Both the position numbers and the translations under genes were made by a program. DNA of 64,000 bases from Leisingera sp. M658 (GTDB lineage Bacteria; Pseudomonadota; Alphaproteobacteria; Rhodobacterales; Rhodobacteraceae). Below are positions 25,171-35,311 of this stretch, piece by piece. A model generated the notes under the pieces. The model was given only the letters and a program-made list of their open reading frames with translations. It had not been told where the DNA came from and searched no databases. The stretch lies in assembly GCF_025144145.1 (NCBI RefSeq), contig NZ_CP083546.1:4126001-4190000 (forward strand), read 5' to 3'. Position 1 is the first letter of the stretch, and each line of letters opens with the position of its first letter.

Positions 25171-27041
25171 GCGGATTTCCCCTTTTTCGGAAGGCCACGG
25201 CGCAAACGCGCAAGCAGAAGCGCAAGCGCAGCCGGTGTTATTCCGTCAATACGGGCCGCTTGCGCCAGTGTTTCTGGTCTGGACTGGGACAACTTAATTT
25301 GCAATTCCTTGGAAAGACCGTCAATTCCTTCAAATGAAAATTCGGCGGGGAAGCGATATCCCTCATCCTTCTTCATCGCAGAAACTTCCCGTTCTTGGCG
25401 TGCAATATAGTTAGCGTAGAGAGCATCACGCTCCAACTGCCGGCGATTTTCCTTTTTCACCCGTGCTAAGTCCGGCATCAGCGGAATGACGTCCTCGAAG
25501 GAGACTTCAGGAAACGCAAGAACATCCATTCCGCTGCGACGGTTTCCATCTTGGTTAACCCGTATTCCGGCCGAGGTAACTTCTTTGGGTGTAAATGCAT
25601 GGGACTCCAGGATGTTCCGCCCTGAAATTAGACCCTCATTCTTCTCCTGAAACGCTATCCGCCGGCCATCGCCAACACAACCCAGTTCTATAGCCATGGG
25701 TGTTAGCCTTTGGTCAGCGTTATCTGCCCGTAAGGACAGACGAAACTCAGCCCGGGAAGTGAACATTCGGTAGGGCTCAGCGACACCGTTTGTAGTGAGA
25801 TCATCGATCATTACGCCGATGTAGCTGGTTGACCGGCCAAACGTAACCGGCTCTTCTTCCTGTGCCATACGAGCAGCGTTCAAGCCGGCAACCAATCCCT
25901 GTGCTGCAGCTTCCTCGTACCCGGTTGTCCCATTTATCTGCCCGGCCAAGTACAAGCCTGGAATGTCCTTCAGGGACAGGTCCAGCTTCAATACGCGTGG
26001 GTCTACATAATCATACTCAATTGCATACCCGGGCTGAAGGATAGTTGCTCTCTCAAGCCCCTTGATAGACCGGACATACGCCTCCTGAACGTCTTGCGGC
26101 AAGCTTGTAGAGATGCCATTTGGGTAGACCTTGTGATCCGAAACACCCTCTGGTTCCAGAAAGATCTGATGCGATTCCTTGTCAGAGAAACGTACAATCT
26201 TATCTTCTATCGACGGACAGTATCGTGGGCCAACACCTTCAATGTGCCCGCCGTACATCGCTGACCGCTCCAGGTTTTTCCGGATGATGTCATGCGTCTG
26301 AGTATTGGTGTGAGTAATACCGCAGGAAACTTGCTTGGCGCTTATTGCGCTTGTCATAAATGAGAAGAAGACCGGGTCATCGTCCCCTGGCTGAGCCTCC
26401 AGACCATCCCAGTCGATTGTACGCCCGTCCAGCCGGGGTGGCGTTCCTGTCTTCAGCCGGCCAAGCGGCAGTTCAAAACTGTCCAGGCGTTCAGCTAGCC
26501 GAACGGAAGGTTTGTCACCAATCCGGCCTCCAGGTCTGGAGATGTCTCCGATGTGAATAACGCCACGTAGGAATGTTCCGGAGGTGAGAATAACTGCCTT
26601 TGCTGGAATTTCACTTCCGTCAGACAGCACAGCCCCAGTAACTTCTGTTCCCGACATGAGGAAATCAGTTACTTCACCTTCGAGAATATCCAGGTTCGGT
26701 TGCGCTTCGGTTAGCCTCAGGATCTCTTGACGGTAAATCGTTCGATCGGATTGCGCTCTTGGCCCCTGAACCGCTGGGCCTTTCCGACGATTCAGGAGAC
26801 GGAATTGTATCCCGGCCAGATCAGCAACACGGCCCATTACGCCATCAAAGGCGTCGATTTCCCGAACAAGATGCCCCTTACCCAATCCGCCAATAGCGGG
26901 ATTGCAGGACATCACACCGATCCCACTGCGGCTCAGTGTAATCAGTACCGTTTTCGCACCCATTCGTGCGGCGGCGTGAGCGGCTTCCGTGCCGGCGTGG
27001 CCACCACCTACGACAATCACATCGTACTTCGAATGTTTCAC
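25167..27041 (-). CDS. mnmG: tRNA uridine-5-carboxymethylaminomethyl modification enzyme MnmG (GidA)
   Basis: 624 residues. With MnmE it installs carboxymethylaminomethyl groups on U34 of several tRNAs. The FAD-binding motif [19 protein letters not shown] is at the N-terminus, [19 protein letters not shown] is conserved, and the C-terminal GidA helical domain is complete. Two in-frame GTG codons lie inside a parS site: 27050 has AAGGAG immediately touching it, whereas 27041 has the same AAGGAG eight bases away, so I take 27041 ([11 protein letters not shown]); the alternative adds three residues (MFHVKHS). The gene overlaps rsmG. Confidence 0.94.
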   Translation of the reverse strand: MKHSKYDVIVVGGGHAGTEAAHAAARMGAKTVLITLSRSGIGVMSCNPAIGGLGKGHLVREIDAFDGVMGRVADLAGIQFRLLNRRKGPAVQGPRAQSDRTIYRQEILRLTEAQPNLDILEGEVTDFLMSGTEVTGAVLSDGSEIPAKAVILTSGTFLRGVIHIGDISRPGGRIGDKPSVRLAERLDSFELPLGRLKTGTPPRLDGRTIDWDGLEAQPGDDDPVFFSFMTSAISAKQVSCGITHTNTQTHDIIRKNLERSAMYGGHIEGVGPRYCPSIEDKIVRFSDKESHQIFLEPEGVSDHKVYPNGISTSLPQDVQEAYVRSIKGLERATILQPGYAIEYDYVDPRVLKLDLSLKDIPGLYLAGQINGTTGYEEAAAQGLVAGLNAARMAQEEEPVTFGRSTSYIGVMIDDLTTNGVAEPYRMFTSRAEFRLSLRADNADQRLTPMAIELGCVGDGRRIAFQEKNEGLISGRNILESHAFTPKEVTSAGIRVNQDGNRRSGMDVLAFPEVSFEDVIPLMPDLARVKKENRRQLERDALYANYIARQEREVSAMKKDEGYRFPAEFSFEGIDGLSKELQIKLSQSRPETLAQAARIDGITPAALALLLARLRRGLPKKGKSA

Positions 27042-27049
27042 GTGAAACA
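27034..27049. other. parS centromere site (perfect match), at the mnmG start
   Basis: TGTTTCACGTGAAACA, a full match to the consensus. It covers the mnmG start codons and lies 13 bases or fewer from the mnmE stop, 3.6 kb from the candidate origin. ParB bound here could affect expression of the downstream mnmG-rsmG-parAB genes. Confidence 0.95.
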
Positions 27050-27054
27050 CTCCT

Positions 27055-28341
27055 TCACTTTCCCAGGCAGAAGCTCGAGAAAATCTCATCAAGGAGATTC
27101 TCCACACCGATCCGGCCCACTAGCGTCTCCAGCGCTCGGATCGCCGAGCGCATTTCTTCGGCGGCAATATCATAGAATTCCGAACCACGCGACAGGATAA
27201 CCTGTGCTTCGGCCAGACTAACCAACGCAGACAGCATAGCATCCCGGTGGCGAGCGCGAGTCGCAATTCCGGCTTGAGTCGAGCGCTTTTGAAGAACCGA
27301 TGAAATGTGTTCGACAAGCTTGTCGATTCCCTGACCCGACCTGCCTGAGATCGCATCTGCCGCGTTTTCGCGGAGGTCGGCCTTAGGGCGAAGACGGATA
27401 TCACCATTCTCCATCTCGACGTCCAGAATATCACCATCTTCCGCCAAAAACACACGCATGTCCGCATCTTCGGCGCGCTTCCGCGCTAGAGCGATGCCAA
27501 TACCCTCGACGTGATCGTCGGTATCCCGCAAACCTGCAGTGTCCAATAAAGTGACTGGCAAGCCGGCCAGATCCATACGCACTTCGATAATATCGCGGGT
27601 AGTCCCGGCAAACTCAGACGTGATCGCCGCCTCGCGGCCGGCCAGCGCATTCAGCAATGTGGATTTTCCGACATTGGGTGCACCAATGATGGCCACTTCG
27701 AACCCGCTGCGGATTCGCTCCGCAATTTTCACCCCGTCTGTCTCTCTTTCGAGGCCGGCTTGAACTTCAGACAGCAGCGCGGAGACTTCCGGGGTTACAT
27801 CAACCGGCACTTCTTCGTCAGCGAAATCAATTGTTACTTCGATCAAGGAAGCCGCGCGGATCAGATTGGTGCGCCAGGTCTCAGCCAACTTCCCAAGCCC
27901 GCCGGCAAGAACAACCTGTGCCTGCTTGCGCTGCGCTTCTGTTTCCGCGTCAATCAAATCCGCGAGCCCCTCGACCTGAGCCAAGTCCAGGTTACCGTTT
28001 TCTAAAGCGCGACGAGTGAATTCGCCCGGATCAGCCATCCGTAAACCCGTAAGGCGGCCTAGATTTTCAAGCACCGCTGTTACAACAGCCGTACTTCCAT
28101 GTACTTGAAATTCAACGGTATCTTCTCCAGTGAAGCTCTTGGGAGCCGTAAAGCTCAGCACCAAAGCTTCATCCAGGCGCTCACCTGAATCATCTTGTAA
28201 GATACGCAGGCTTTTGCCCCGCGCCGGCAAAACGCCTCCGCAAAGCTGCGCGCCGGCTTCATGCGCCATTGGACCTGAGATGCGGATCACCGCAACTCCG
28301 GCCTTCCCCTGTGCGGAGGCCAGCGCAAAGATCGTGTCCAT
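27055..28341 (-). CDS. mnmE: tRNA modification GTPase MnmE (TrmE)
   Basis: 428 residues. Three-part layout: N-terminal tetrahydrofolate-binding domain (begins [23 protein letters not shown]), a helical domain with an inserted Ras-like GTPase ([16 protein letters not shown], then [12 protein letters not shown]), and the terminal CxGK motif (FCLGK) that carries the catalytic cysteine. Partner of MnmG, the next gene down. The GC content of this gene and of those around it is visibly lower than elsewhere in the window. Confidence 0.95.
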   Translation of the reverse strand: MDTIFALASAQGKAGVAVIRISGPMAHEAGAQLCGGVLPARGKSLRILQDDSGERLDEALVLSFTAPKSFTGEDTVEFQVHGSTAVVTAVLENLGRLTGLRMADPGEFTRRALENGNLDLAQVEGLADLIDAETEAQRKQAQVVLAGGLGKLAETWRTNLIRAASLIEVTIDFADEEVPVDVTPEVSALLSEVQAGLERETDGVKIAERIRSGFEVAIIGAPNVGKSTLLNALAGREAAITSEFAGTTRDIIEVRMDLAGLPVTLLDTAGLRDTDDHVEGIGIALARKRAEDADMRVFLAEDGDILDVEMENGDIRLRPKADLRENAADAISGRSGQGIDKLVEHISSVLQKRSTQAGIATRARHRDAMLSALVSLAEAQVILSRGSEFYDIAAEEMRSAIRALETLVGRIGVENLLDEIFSSFCLGK

Positions 28342-28372
28342 GGGATGGCCCTTTTTTACTCGCCCGCCCCGA

Positions 28373-29644
<1,272 letters not shown>

Positions 29645-29818
29645 ATAGATACGGCCTCTACTCCCCCGTTTACCCAGGGGTTGGTCACACGACAGGATTG
29701 GAAAACACGGTGGCCCGGACGGGCCCGCTGAGTGCCATACATAGGGACTCGTTTCAGATGAGTCAAACGCCGGCTGCAGGCGTTCCGGGGTTGCCAGGCC
29801 CCTTTCCGTGCCTCTGCG
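29645..29818 (-). promoter_or_regulatory. rho leader region between hemJ and rho
   Basis: A 174-base non-coding stretch. Near the hemJ end it has AACGCC (29766-29771) pairing with GGCGTT (29779-29784) and a neighbouring GGGG/CCCC stem (29787-29802). These could end hemJ transcription or attenuate rho. Seen structure only. Confidence 0.4.
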
Positions 29819-30274
29819 CTAGAATTTGAAGATCACCGAGACAACAATCACCACCATCAGGACGGTTGGCACTTCGTTCATCATCCGGAACTGCCGGCCC
29901 GATAGTCCGTTCTTTCCTGCAGAAAAGTCGCGATAGCGGAACAGCAGCCAATGGTGGAACCAGGTCATGGCGATCACGGATACGCCCTTGCTCCACGGCC
30001 AAACATAGGTCCAGTCAACGATCCCAGGAGTCAGCACGATAAACAGCCCTGCGGCCCAAGACACATACATTGCGGGGCGCATGATGATCCGGAGGAGCTT
30101 ATCTTCCATTTGCAGAAAGATCGGCACTGTGTCCTGGACCTTCTCTGCCTGCTCCACGTGATACACGAACAAACGGGGGAGATAGAATAGCCCTGCCATC
30201 CAGCTGAGCACAGCCATGATGTGCAGTGATTTGGCATACGGGTAGAGCGTGAACATCAGGTCGCTCAGGTCCAT
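29819..30274 (-). CDS. hemJ: Protoporphyrinogen IX oxidase HemJ
   Basis: 151 residues, four predicted membrane helices. HemJ (UPF0093) carries out the oxygen-independent penultimate step of heme synthesis in most alphaproteobacteria. Visible: YAKSLHIMAVLSWMAGLFYLPRLFVYH with the conserved His18, and LRIIMRPAMYVSWAAGLFIV. The start at 30274 (MDLSDLMFTLYPY) has GGGGAGAAC before it. It stands alone; hemE, often its neighbour in related genomes, is absent, and the candidate origin takes the space upstream. Confidence 0.9.
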   Translation of the reverse strand: MDLSDLMFTLYPYAKSLHIMAVLSWMAGLFYLPRLFVYHVEQAEKVQDTVPIFLQMEDKLLRIIMRPAMYVSWAAGLFIVLTPGIVDWTYVWPWSKGVSVIAMTWFHHWLLFRYRDFSAGKNGLSGRQFRMMNEVPTVLMVVIVVSVIFKF

Positions 30275-30360
30275 GGGCAGTTCTCCCCGGTCAGATCTGA
30301 TCACCCTAATAATTAAAGATATATTAGAAGGATGATGTTTTTGTAGTGTGCATGGATTCC

Positions 30361-30369
30361 GGTGGATAA
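30361..30369 (-). other. DnaA-box-like 9-mer
   Basis: GGTGGATAA on the plus strand, i.e. TTATCCACC: eight of nine bases of TTATCCACA. Confidence 0.5.
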
Positions 30370-30385
30370 GTGAATCCTCCTCCGC

Positions 30386-30394
30386 TTATCCCCA
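30386..30394 (+). other. DnaA-box-like 9-mer
   Basis: TTATCCCCA, one mismatch to TTATCCACA. A further half-similar copy in inverted orientation (AGGGATAAG) follows nine bases on. Confidence 0.5.
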
Positions 30395-30493
30395 GCAGGG
30401 ATAAGATTCCAGATGGGACGGGACAGGAGGCATGAAGTTTTTTTAACGCCTTAGAAATAAGGTGCATTCATGCTGTGTTCACTCCTCGATGCT

Positions 30494-30502
30494 TGGGGAT
30501 AA
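30494..30502 (-). other. DnaA-box-like 9-mer
   Basis: TGGGGATAA on the plus strand, i.e. TTATCCCCA, the same variant as the site at 30386. Confidence 0.5.
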
Positions 30503-30675
30503 CGCCGGGATGATCCGGGGAGAGCCGGCATATCCACGAAAATAAAGTTATCCTGCCCCACAAAGGACGACTCAGCGAATTGAATCCCGGAATTTGCGTC
30601 AAGCCCGGGAGTCTTTACTTAACCGCGGAAAACCATACAAAACGTTCTGAAACCGTCTGCTTCTTTCCCACGGGG

Positions 30676-30684
30676 TTTTCCACA
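30676..30684 (+). other. DnaA-box-like 9-mer at the maf start
   Basis: TTTTCCACA fits the relaxed consensus TTWTNCACA exactly. Its last base is the A of the maf start codon. Confidence 0.5.
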
Positions 30685-31283
30685 TGACTGCCCACATAGT
30701 GCTGGCTTCAGGTTCCGAAATCCGGGCGCAACTGCTGCGTCAGGCCGGGATAAAATTTGAAACTGATGTACCGCGTCTGGACGAGCAGGCGATCAAGTCC
30801 GCGCTCTTGGCTGAAGAGGCTCTGCCGCGCGATGTCGCCGATGCATTGGCGGAAGCCAAGGCACGCAAGATCAGCGGGAAGCGTCCTGGAAAGCTTGTGT
30901 TGGGATGTGATCAGGTACTTGAATTCGAGGGAAGGCTTCTTTCGAAACCTGTCAGTGCCGATGAAGCGGTGGCTCAGTTGAAGGAGATGCGGGGCAAACG
31001 GCACACACTGTTGTCTGCCGCCGTGATTTACCGCGACGGTGAGCCCATCTGGCGCCATGTCGGACAAGTCCGTCTGGTCATGCGGAAATGCACTGATACA
31101 TATATCGAGGATTATGCCGCCCGGAACTGGCAAAGCATCCGCCATGCGGTGGGTGCATACAAGCTGGAGGAAGAAGGTGTGCGGCTGTTTGCCAGCATTG
31201 ATGGCAGCTACTTTAATGTCTTGGGCTTGCCGCTGATGGAGCTTATCAGTTACTTGGGTTTGCAAGGGGTAATCGAGCAATGA
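30684..31283 (+). CDS. maf: Maf-type nucleoside triphosphate pyrophosphatase
   Basis: 199 residues. Maf proteins hydrolyse modified or canonical pyrimidine/guanosine nucleotides. Motifs: LASGSEIRAQLLRQAGIKFE at the N-terminus and KLVLGCDQVLEFEGR, then the family's late SIDGSYFNVLGLPLMEL. The sub-type (dTTP/UTP or 7-methyl-GTP preference) is not fixed. First gene rightward of the candidate origin; no obvious ribosome-binding site, and its start overlaps a DnaA-box-like 9-mer. Overlaps aroE by four bases. Confidence 0.92.
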   Translation: MTAHIVLASGSEIRAQLLRQAGIKFETDVPRLDEQAIKSALLAEEALPRDVADALAEAKARKISGKRPGKLVLGCDQVLEFEGRLLSKPVSADEAVAQLKEMRGKRHTLLSAAVIYRDGEPIWRHVGQVRLVMRKCTDTYIEDYAARNWQSIRHAVGAYKLEEEGVRLFASIDGSYFNVLGLPLMELISYLGLQGVIEQ

Positions 31284-32113
31284 CAACAGCAAAAGTCCCG
31301 CTCGCCGGCGTGATCGGCTGTCCGGTTGGACACTCCAAATCACCGCAGCTGCACCGTCACTGGCTGAACACCTATGGCATTTCCGGCCACTATGTGCCGA
31401 TGCATGTGGAACCTGATGATCTGGCCGAGACCGTCCGGATGATGCCTAAAATGGGGTTTGTTGGTGCGAATGTCACCATTCCGCACAAAGAAACGGTGAT
31501 GGAGATTGCGGACCAGGTCACAGACCGGGCTAAACTGATCGGCGCCGCAAACACGCTGATTTTTCGCAGAGATGGAACAATCCTGGCTGACAATACTGAC
31601 GGCTACGGCTTCATCACCAATCTGCATCAGGGAGCACCGGATTGGGATCCGCAATCCGGCCCAGCAGTTTTATTGGGCGCTGGCGGCGCCTGCCGCGCGG
31701 TTGTTGCCTCACTGCTGGAAGCAGGAGTGCCGGAGATCCTGCTGACCAACCGCACCCGCGGCCGGGCTGACCAGTTGCGTTCGGACTTCGGCAACCGTAT
31801 CCGGGTGGTCGAATGGGTACAGGCCGGCAATGTCATCGAGGAGGGTGCGCTGATCGTGAACACCACCTCTTTGGGAATGATCGGCAAACCGCGTTTGCGT
31901 GTTCCAATGGATGGGTTGCAGTCGAATGCGGTTGTGACTGATCTGATCTATGCGCCGCTGAAAACCGACTTGCTGCAGACGGCTGAGGAGGCTGGCTGCA
32001 CTGTGGTTGATGGGCTGGGCATGCTGTTGCATCAGGCGGTGCCAGGGTTCGAACGCTGGTTCGGACACCGCCCGGATGTGGATGCCGCAACGCGGGCGGC
32101 GGCTCTAAGATGA
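31280..32113 (+). CDS. aroE: Shikimate dehydrogenase
   Basis: 277 residues. NADPH-dependent reduction of 3-dehydroshikimate in the chorismate pathway. Substrate loop GCPVGHSKSPQLHRHWL, catalytic Lys/Asp in NVTIPHKE and ADNTDGYGF, and the nucleotide-binding loop LLGAGGACRAVV. Starts in an ATGA overlap with maf and ends in one with coaE, forming the maf-aroE-coaE-dnaQ unit seen across alphaproteobacteria. Confidence 0.96.
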   Translation: MTTAKVPLAGVIGCPVGHSKSPQLHRHWLNTYGISGHYVPMHVEPDDLAETVRMMPKMGFVGANVTIPHKETVMEIADQVTDRAKLIGAANTLIFRRDGTILADNTDGYGFITNLHQGAPDWDPQSGPAVLLGAGGACRAVVASLLEAGVPEILLTNRTRGRADQLRSDFGNRIRVVEWVQAGNVIEEGALIVNTTSLGMIGKPRLRVPMDGLQSNAVVTDLIYAPLKTDLLQTAEEAGCTVVDGLGMLLHQAVPGFERWFGHRPDVDAATRAAALR

Positions 32114-32703
32114 GCTTCAGCCTCGGCCTTACCGGCTCTATCGGAATGGGCAAAAGCACCACTGCCAAGCTGTTCGCCGCCAGGGAGTGTGCGGTTTGGG
32201 ATGCAGATGCAGCCGTGCATCGGCTTTACAGCGCGGGAGGCGCAGCGGTTCAGGCAATGAAAACAGCTTTTCCTGATGCGATCGAGGATGACGCGGTAAA
32301 CCGTGCTGTGTTGAAACGTATCATCGGGGAAAACCCTGATGCACTGAAGCATATCGAAGCCATCGTGCATCCGCTTGTCGCACAGGACCGGGCAGAGTTC
32401 CGCAAAGAAGCGCAAAGCGATATCCTGGTCTTTGACATTCCGCTGCTGTTTGAAACGGGTGGTGATGCAGAAATGGATGCGGTCGCTTGCGTGTTCGTGG
32501 ATGCAGAGACACAAAAGGAACGTGTTCTTGCCCGCGGAACGATGACGGTTGAGCAATTCGAGCATATCCTGCAGAAGCAGATGCCGATTGAGGAAAAACG
32601 CGCCCGCGCCGATTACGTGATCGAAACAGACACCTTGGAGCACGCCAAGGCGCAGGTGACAGCAATCCTTGCAGACATCAGGAGCAAACAGGCCAATGCG
32701 TGA
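32110..32703 (+). CDS. coaE: Dephospho-CoA kinase
   Basis: 197 residues. Last step of coenzyme A synthesis: phosphorylation of the ribose 3'-OH of dephospho-CoA. P-loop GLTGSIGMGKSTTAKLFA at the N-terminus, the VWDADAAVHRLY segment and IPLLFETGGDAEMDAV are conserved. Overlaps aroE (ATGA) and dnaQ (8 bases). Confidence 0.95.
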   Translation: MSFSLGLTGSIGMGKSTTAKLFAARECAVWDADAAVHRLYSAGGAAVQAMKTAFPDAIEDDAVNRAVLKRIIGENPDALKHIEAIVHPLVAQDRAEFRKEAQSDILVFDIPLLFETGGDAEMDAVACVFVDAETQKERVLARGTMTVEQFEHILQKQMPIEEKRARADYVIETDTLEHAKAQVTAILADIRSKQANA

Positions 32704-33421
32704 AATCGTTCTTGATACCGAAACCACCGGGTTTGATCCGTTTTCCGGTGACCGGATTGTTGAAATCGGTGCGGTAGAGCTGTTTAACCACATGCCCACT
32801 GGCAAGACGTACCACGAATATATCAATCCGGAACGGATGATGCCGGCCGAGGCGTTTTCGGTCCACGGCATCGGTCCTGACCTGCTGGAGCCGCCGCAAA
32901 AGCCTCAACCCGGCGCCGTGACGCTGCGGGACAAGCCGGTTTTTGCCAAGGTTGGGCAGAGTTTCCTGGATTTCGTGCAGGACTCAAAACTGGTCATTCA
33001 CAACGCCAGCTTTGACATGAAGTTTCTGAACGCCGAGTTGGGCTGGATGGGCCTGCCAAAACTGCCGATGGAACAGGCGCTCGACACGCTAGCGATAGCG
33101 CGTAAGCGGTTTCCCGGCTCGCCGGCGACGCTGGACGCGCTGTGCCGGCGCTTCAATATCGACAATGCCAACCGCACCTTGCACGGGGCTTTGCTCGACT
33201 CTGAAATTCTCGCCGATGTCTATCTGGAGCTTATCGGCGGCCGCCAGCCGGACTTTGGCCTGTCCGCACAGTCGGCTTCCGGCACTGCAAAGGTGGAAGA
33301 TGACTGGCGCCCCGCCCCTCGCCCCTCGGCTTTGCCCCAGCGGATCACCGCAGAGGAGCTGGCAGCGCATGAAGAATTCGTGGCCAAGCTGGGCGAAGAG
33401 GCTTTGTGGAACGTCTCCTGA
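32696..33421 (+). CDS. dnaQ: DNA polymerase III epsilon subunit (proofreading exonuclease)
   Basis: 241 residues. DEDDh 3'-5' exonuclease: motif I LDTETTGFDPF, motif II HNASFDMKFLNAEL, motif III HGALLDSEILADVYLEL. The C-terminal third has a variable linker rich in Pro/Arg and ends with HEEFVAKLGEEALW, the expected alpha-subunit contact region. The ATG at 32696 overlaps coaE by 8 bases; an in-frame ATG at 32669 adds nine unconserved residues. A bidirectional terminator follows. Confidence 0.95.
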   Translation: MREIVLDTETTGFDPFSGDRIVEIGAVELFNHMPTGKTYHEYINPERMMPAEAFSVHGIGPDLLEPPQKPQPGAVTLRDKPVFAKVGQSFLDFVQDSKLVIHNASFDMKFLNAELGWMGLPKLPMEQALDTLAIARKRFPGSPATLDALCRRFNIDNANRTLHGALLDSEILADVYLELIGGRQPDFGLSAQSASGTAKVEDDWRPAPRPSALPQRITAEELAAHEEFVAKLGEEALWNVS

Positions 33422-33448
33422 CCCAAGGTCAGATCCGCAAAAGAAAAA

Positions 33449-33473
33449 CGCCGCTGAAACCCAGCGGCGTTTT
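33449..33473. terminator. Bidirectional terminator between dnaQ and secB
   Basis: CGCCGCTG (33449-33456) pairs perfectly with CAGCGGCG (33462-33469) over a 5-base loop, with AAAAA before and TTTT after, serving both convergent transcripts. Confidence 0.88.
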
Positions 33474-33494
33474 CTATTCCGAATATCTGAAACG

Positions 33495-33983
33495 TTACTG
33501 GGTAGGGGCTGCTGCTGCCGCTTCGGTCTGACGGCGGGCCAGTTCGTTGCGATAGATCGCCACAAAATCAATGTTGTCCAGGTTCAGCGGCGGGAAGCCG
33601 CCGTCGCGGGTCACATCCGACACGATGCGGCGCAGGAACGGGAAGGTCATGCGCGGGCATTCGATCAGCAGGAACGGGTGCAGCTGGTCTTCCGGCACGC
33701 CGGCGATGTTGAACACGCCGACATATTCCAGTTCCAGAACAAACAGGACCTCGCCGCCTTCCTTGTTCTTGGATTCAACAGTCAGCTTGGTGACAACTTC
33801 ATACTGATTCTCGGCCGAGCGTTTTTTCGCATCCAGGTTCACTTGAACGCTGACGTCGGGCTGCACTTCGCCGCCGGTGCCTTTTTGCGCCATCACGTTT
33901 TCAAACGACATGTCGCGGATGAACTGTCCCAGAACGTTCATCTGGACTTGCGGCTGCTGCTGGGCTTCGCCGTTTTCGGCCAT
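33495..33983 (-). CDS. secB: Protein-export chaperone SecB
   Basis: 162 residues. Tetrameric chaperone that keeps preproteins unfolded and passes them to SecA. Conserved stretches: MNVLGQFIRDMSFENVMAQ, LELEYVGVFNIAGVP and LLIECPRMTFPFLRRIVSDV, ending in an alanine-rich tail. The start at 33983 has AGGAG at proper distance; the ATG at 34043 would add 20 residues lying in the gap after fxsA. Adjacent, in the same direction, to fxsA. Confidence 0.96.
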   Translation of the reverse strand: MAENGEAQQQPQVQMNVLGQFIRDMSFENVMAQKGTGGEVQPDVSVQVNLDAKKRSAENQYEVVTKLTVESKNKEGGEVLFVLELEYVGVFNIAGVPEDQLHPFLLIECPRMTFPFLRRIVSDVTRDGGFPPLNLDNIDFVAIYRNELARRQTEAAAAAPTQ

Positions 33984-34039
33984 CGGGATACTCCTGAAAA
34001 TATGCTTTTGACCGTGCTTAGCAGCTTGGTCCGGGTAGC

Positions 34040-34540
34040 TCAACGGGGGCCGTCAACCCAGCCTGACGGGGTGTTTGGACGTTCACCTTGGGTCACATCT
34101 TCGAAATCTCCGTCAATGATATCATCCGGCTTGCCGGCGGTTCCAGGGTAGTTGCGGCCCTGCATGCTGCCGGGCCCCATCTGGAACTGCGCCACTGTTA
34201 CGCGGGACCGAATGTAGCGGTAAACTGCCAGCCGCACCGGCGGTATCAGCAGGGCAAAGCCAAAGGCGTCGGTAAAGAATCCAGGGGTCAGCAGCAGCGC
34301 GCCGGCGAACAGGATCATAGCCCCATGGGCCAAAGGTTCGGCCGGATCGGACATTTGCTGGAACGATGTGCGCAGCTGCCCCATTGCCATGCGGCCCTGG
34401 GTTTTCACCAGCCAAGTCCCCAGCACCGCAGTCAGAACCACGATGGCCAGCGTCGGCCACAGCCCGATTGCGCTGCCAACTTGAATAAACAAAGCAATTT
34501 CAATGATGGGAACCATCAGAAAGGCCAGGAAGAGATACAT
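34040..34540 (-). CDS. fxsA: FxsA-family membrane protein
   Basis: 166 residues. FxsA/YeeZ-type cytoplasmic membrane protein with three to four helices (MYLFLAFLMVPIIEIALFIQ, LWPTLAIVVLTAVLGTWLV, GAMILFAGALLLTPGFFTDA then FGFALLIPPVRL). In E. coli, FxsA overproduction relieves phage T7 exclusion by F-plasmid PifA; its normal job is unknown. The C-terminal 45 residues are hydrophilic and not conserved. Likely transcribed with secB (56-base gap), divergent from the Tim44-like gene. Confidence 0.9.
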   Translation of the reverse strand: MYLFLAFLMVPIIEIALFIQVGSAIGLWPTLAIVVLTAVLGTWLVKTQGRMAMGQLRTSFQQMSDPAEPLAHGAMILFAGALLLTPGFFTDAFGFALLIPPVRLAVYRYIRSRVTVAQFQMGPGSMQGRNYPGTAGKPDDIIDGDFEDVTQGERPNTPSGWVDGPR

Positions 34541-34654
34541 GGAGTTTCCTTACGATCATACGCCCGGGCGGTAGACTTGCCCCCGCACGTCACCTACATA
34601 AGGTCTGACCGCTTTGGTTTCAAACAAAGCACGAACGCCTAGCATGAGGTATCC

Positions 34655-35311
34655 ATGGAGTCGCCTGTGATTCAGCTTTTGGTTCTGGCCGGTATCGCCG
34701 TGTTTCTGATCTTGCGCTTGAAAAGCGTACTTGGGACACGCGAAGGTTTCGAAAAGCCACCGCTGCCGCAATCCGAAGCGCGGGGCCGCCGCCCCGATCT
34801 GGAAGTGATCGAAGGCGGCCCGGACCGCGACATCACCGATTATGTGGCCGAAGACAGCCCGCAAGCCCAGGCCCTGGCTGCGATGAAGCGGGTTGAGCCA
34901 TCCTTCCAGGTCCAGGAATTCGTTCAGGGTGCACGCGGTGCATACGAAATGATCCTGATGGGCTTTGAGCATGGCAATCTGGACGACATCCAGCCGTTCC
35001 TGGCCGAGGATGTCTTCGAAAGCTTTGTAGATGCCGTTGCGCAGCGTGAGGATCAGGGGTTCAAGATCGAGGCTGAGTTTATCGGCGTGCGTGAAACCAC
35101 TGTGGCGGATGCCACGCTTGACACACAAACGGGCCGCGCTGAGATCACCATGCGTTTTGTTGGTGAGATGACCTCCGTTGTCCGCGACCGCGGCGGCGAC
35201 ATTGTCGAAGGCGACCCCAAGGCAGTGAAGCGTCAGAAGGACACCTGGGTCTTTGCCCGCAACATGGGCGTCGATGACCCCAACTGGCAGCTGGTAGCGA
35301 CGGACGCATGA
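34655..35311 (+). CDS. Tim44/TimA-like membrane-anchored protein
   Basis: 218 residues. N-terminal anchor helix (VIQLLVLAGIAVFLILRLKS), a charged linker, then a Tim44-like domain (about 80-218: FVQGARGAYEMILMGFEHGNL then DDIQPFLAEDVFESFVDAV, and VGEMTSVVRDRGGDIVEGD). Alphaproteobacterial TimA is related to the mitochondrial import protein Tim44; its role in bacteria is unsettled. Overlaps mltA by four bases (ATGA), so coupled. Confidence 0.88.
   Translation: MESPVIQLLVLAGIAVFLILRLKSVLGTREGFEKPPLPQSEARGRRPDLEVIEGGPDRDITDYVAEDSPQAQALAAMKRVEPSFQVQEFVQGARGAYEMILMGFEHGNLDDIQPFLAEDVFESFVDAVAQREDQGFKIEAEFIGVRETTVADATLDTQTGRAEITMRFVGEMTSVVRDRGGDIVEGDPKAVKRQKDTWVFARNMGVDDPNWQLVATDA

Larger units (their letters stand above)
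30275..30683. other. Candidate chromosomal replication origin (oriC)
   Basis: A 409-base gene-free region at the divergence of two long gene series. It holds DnaA-box-like 9-mers (consensus TTATCCACA): 30361, 30386, 30494 and 30676, plus weaker ones near 30399 and 30530; an AT-rich stretch at 30307-30330 (CCTAATAATTAAAGATATAT) that could unwind; and a T7 run at 30439-30445. Leftward lie hemJ-rho-mnmE-mnmG-rsmG-parAB with two parS sites within 5.5 kb, a context typical of bacterial origins. dnaA is not adjacent, as in many alphaproteobacteria. The boxes and context are seen; origin function is inference. Confidence 0.72.
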
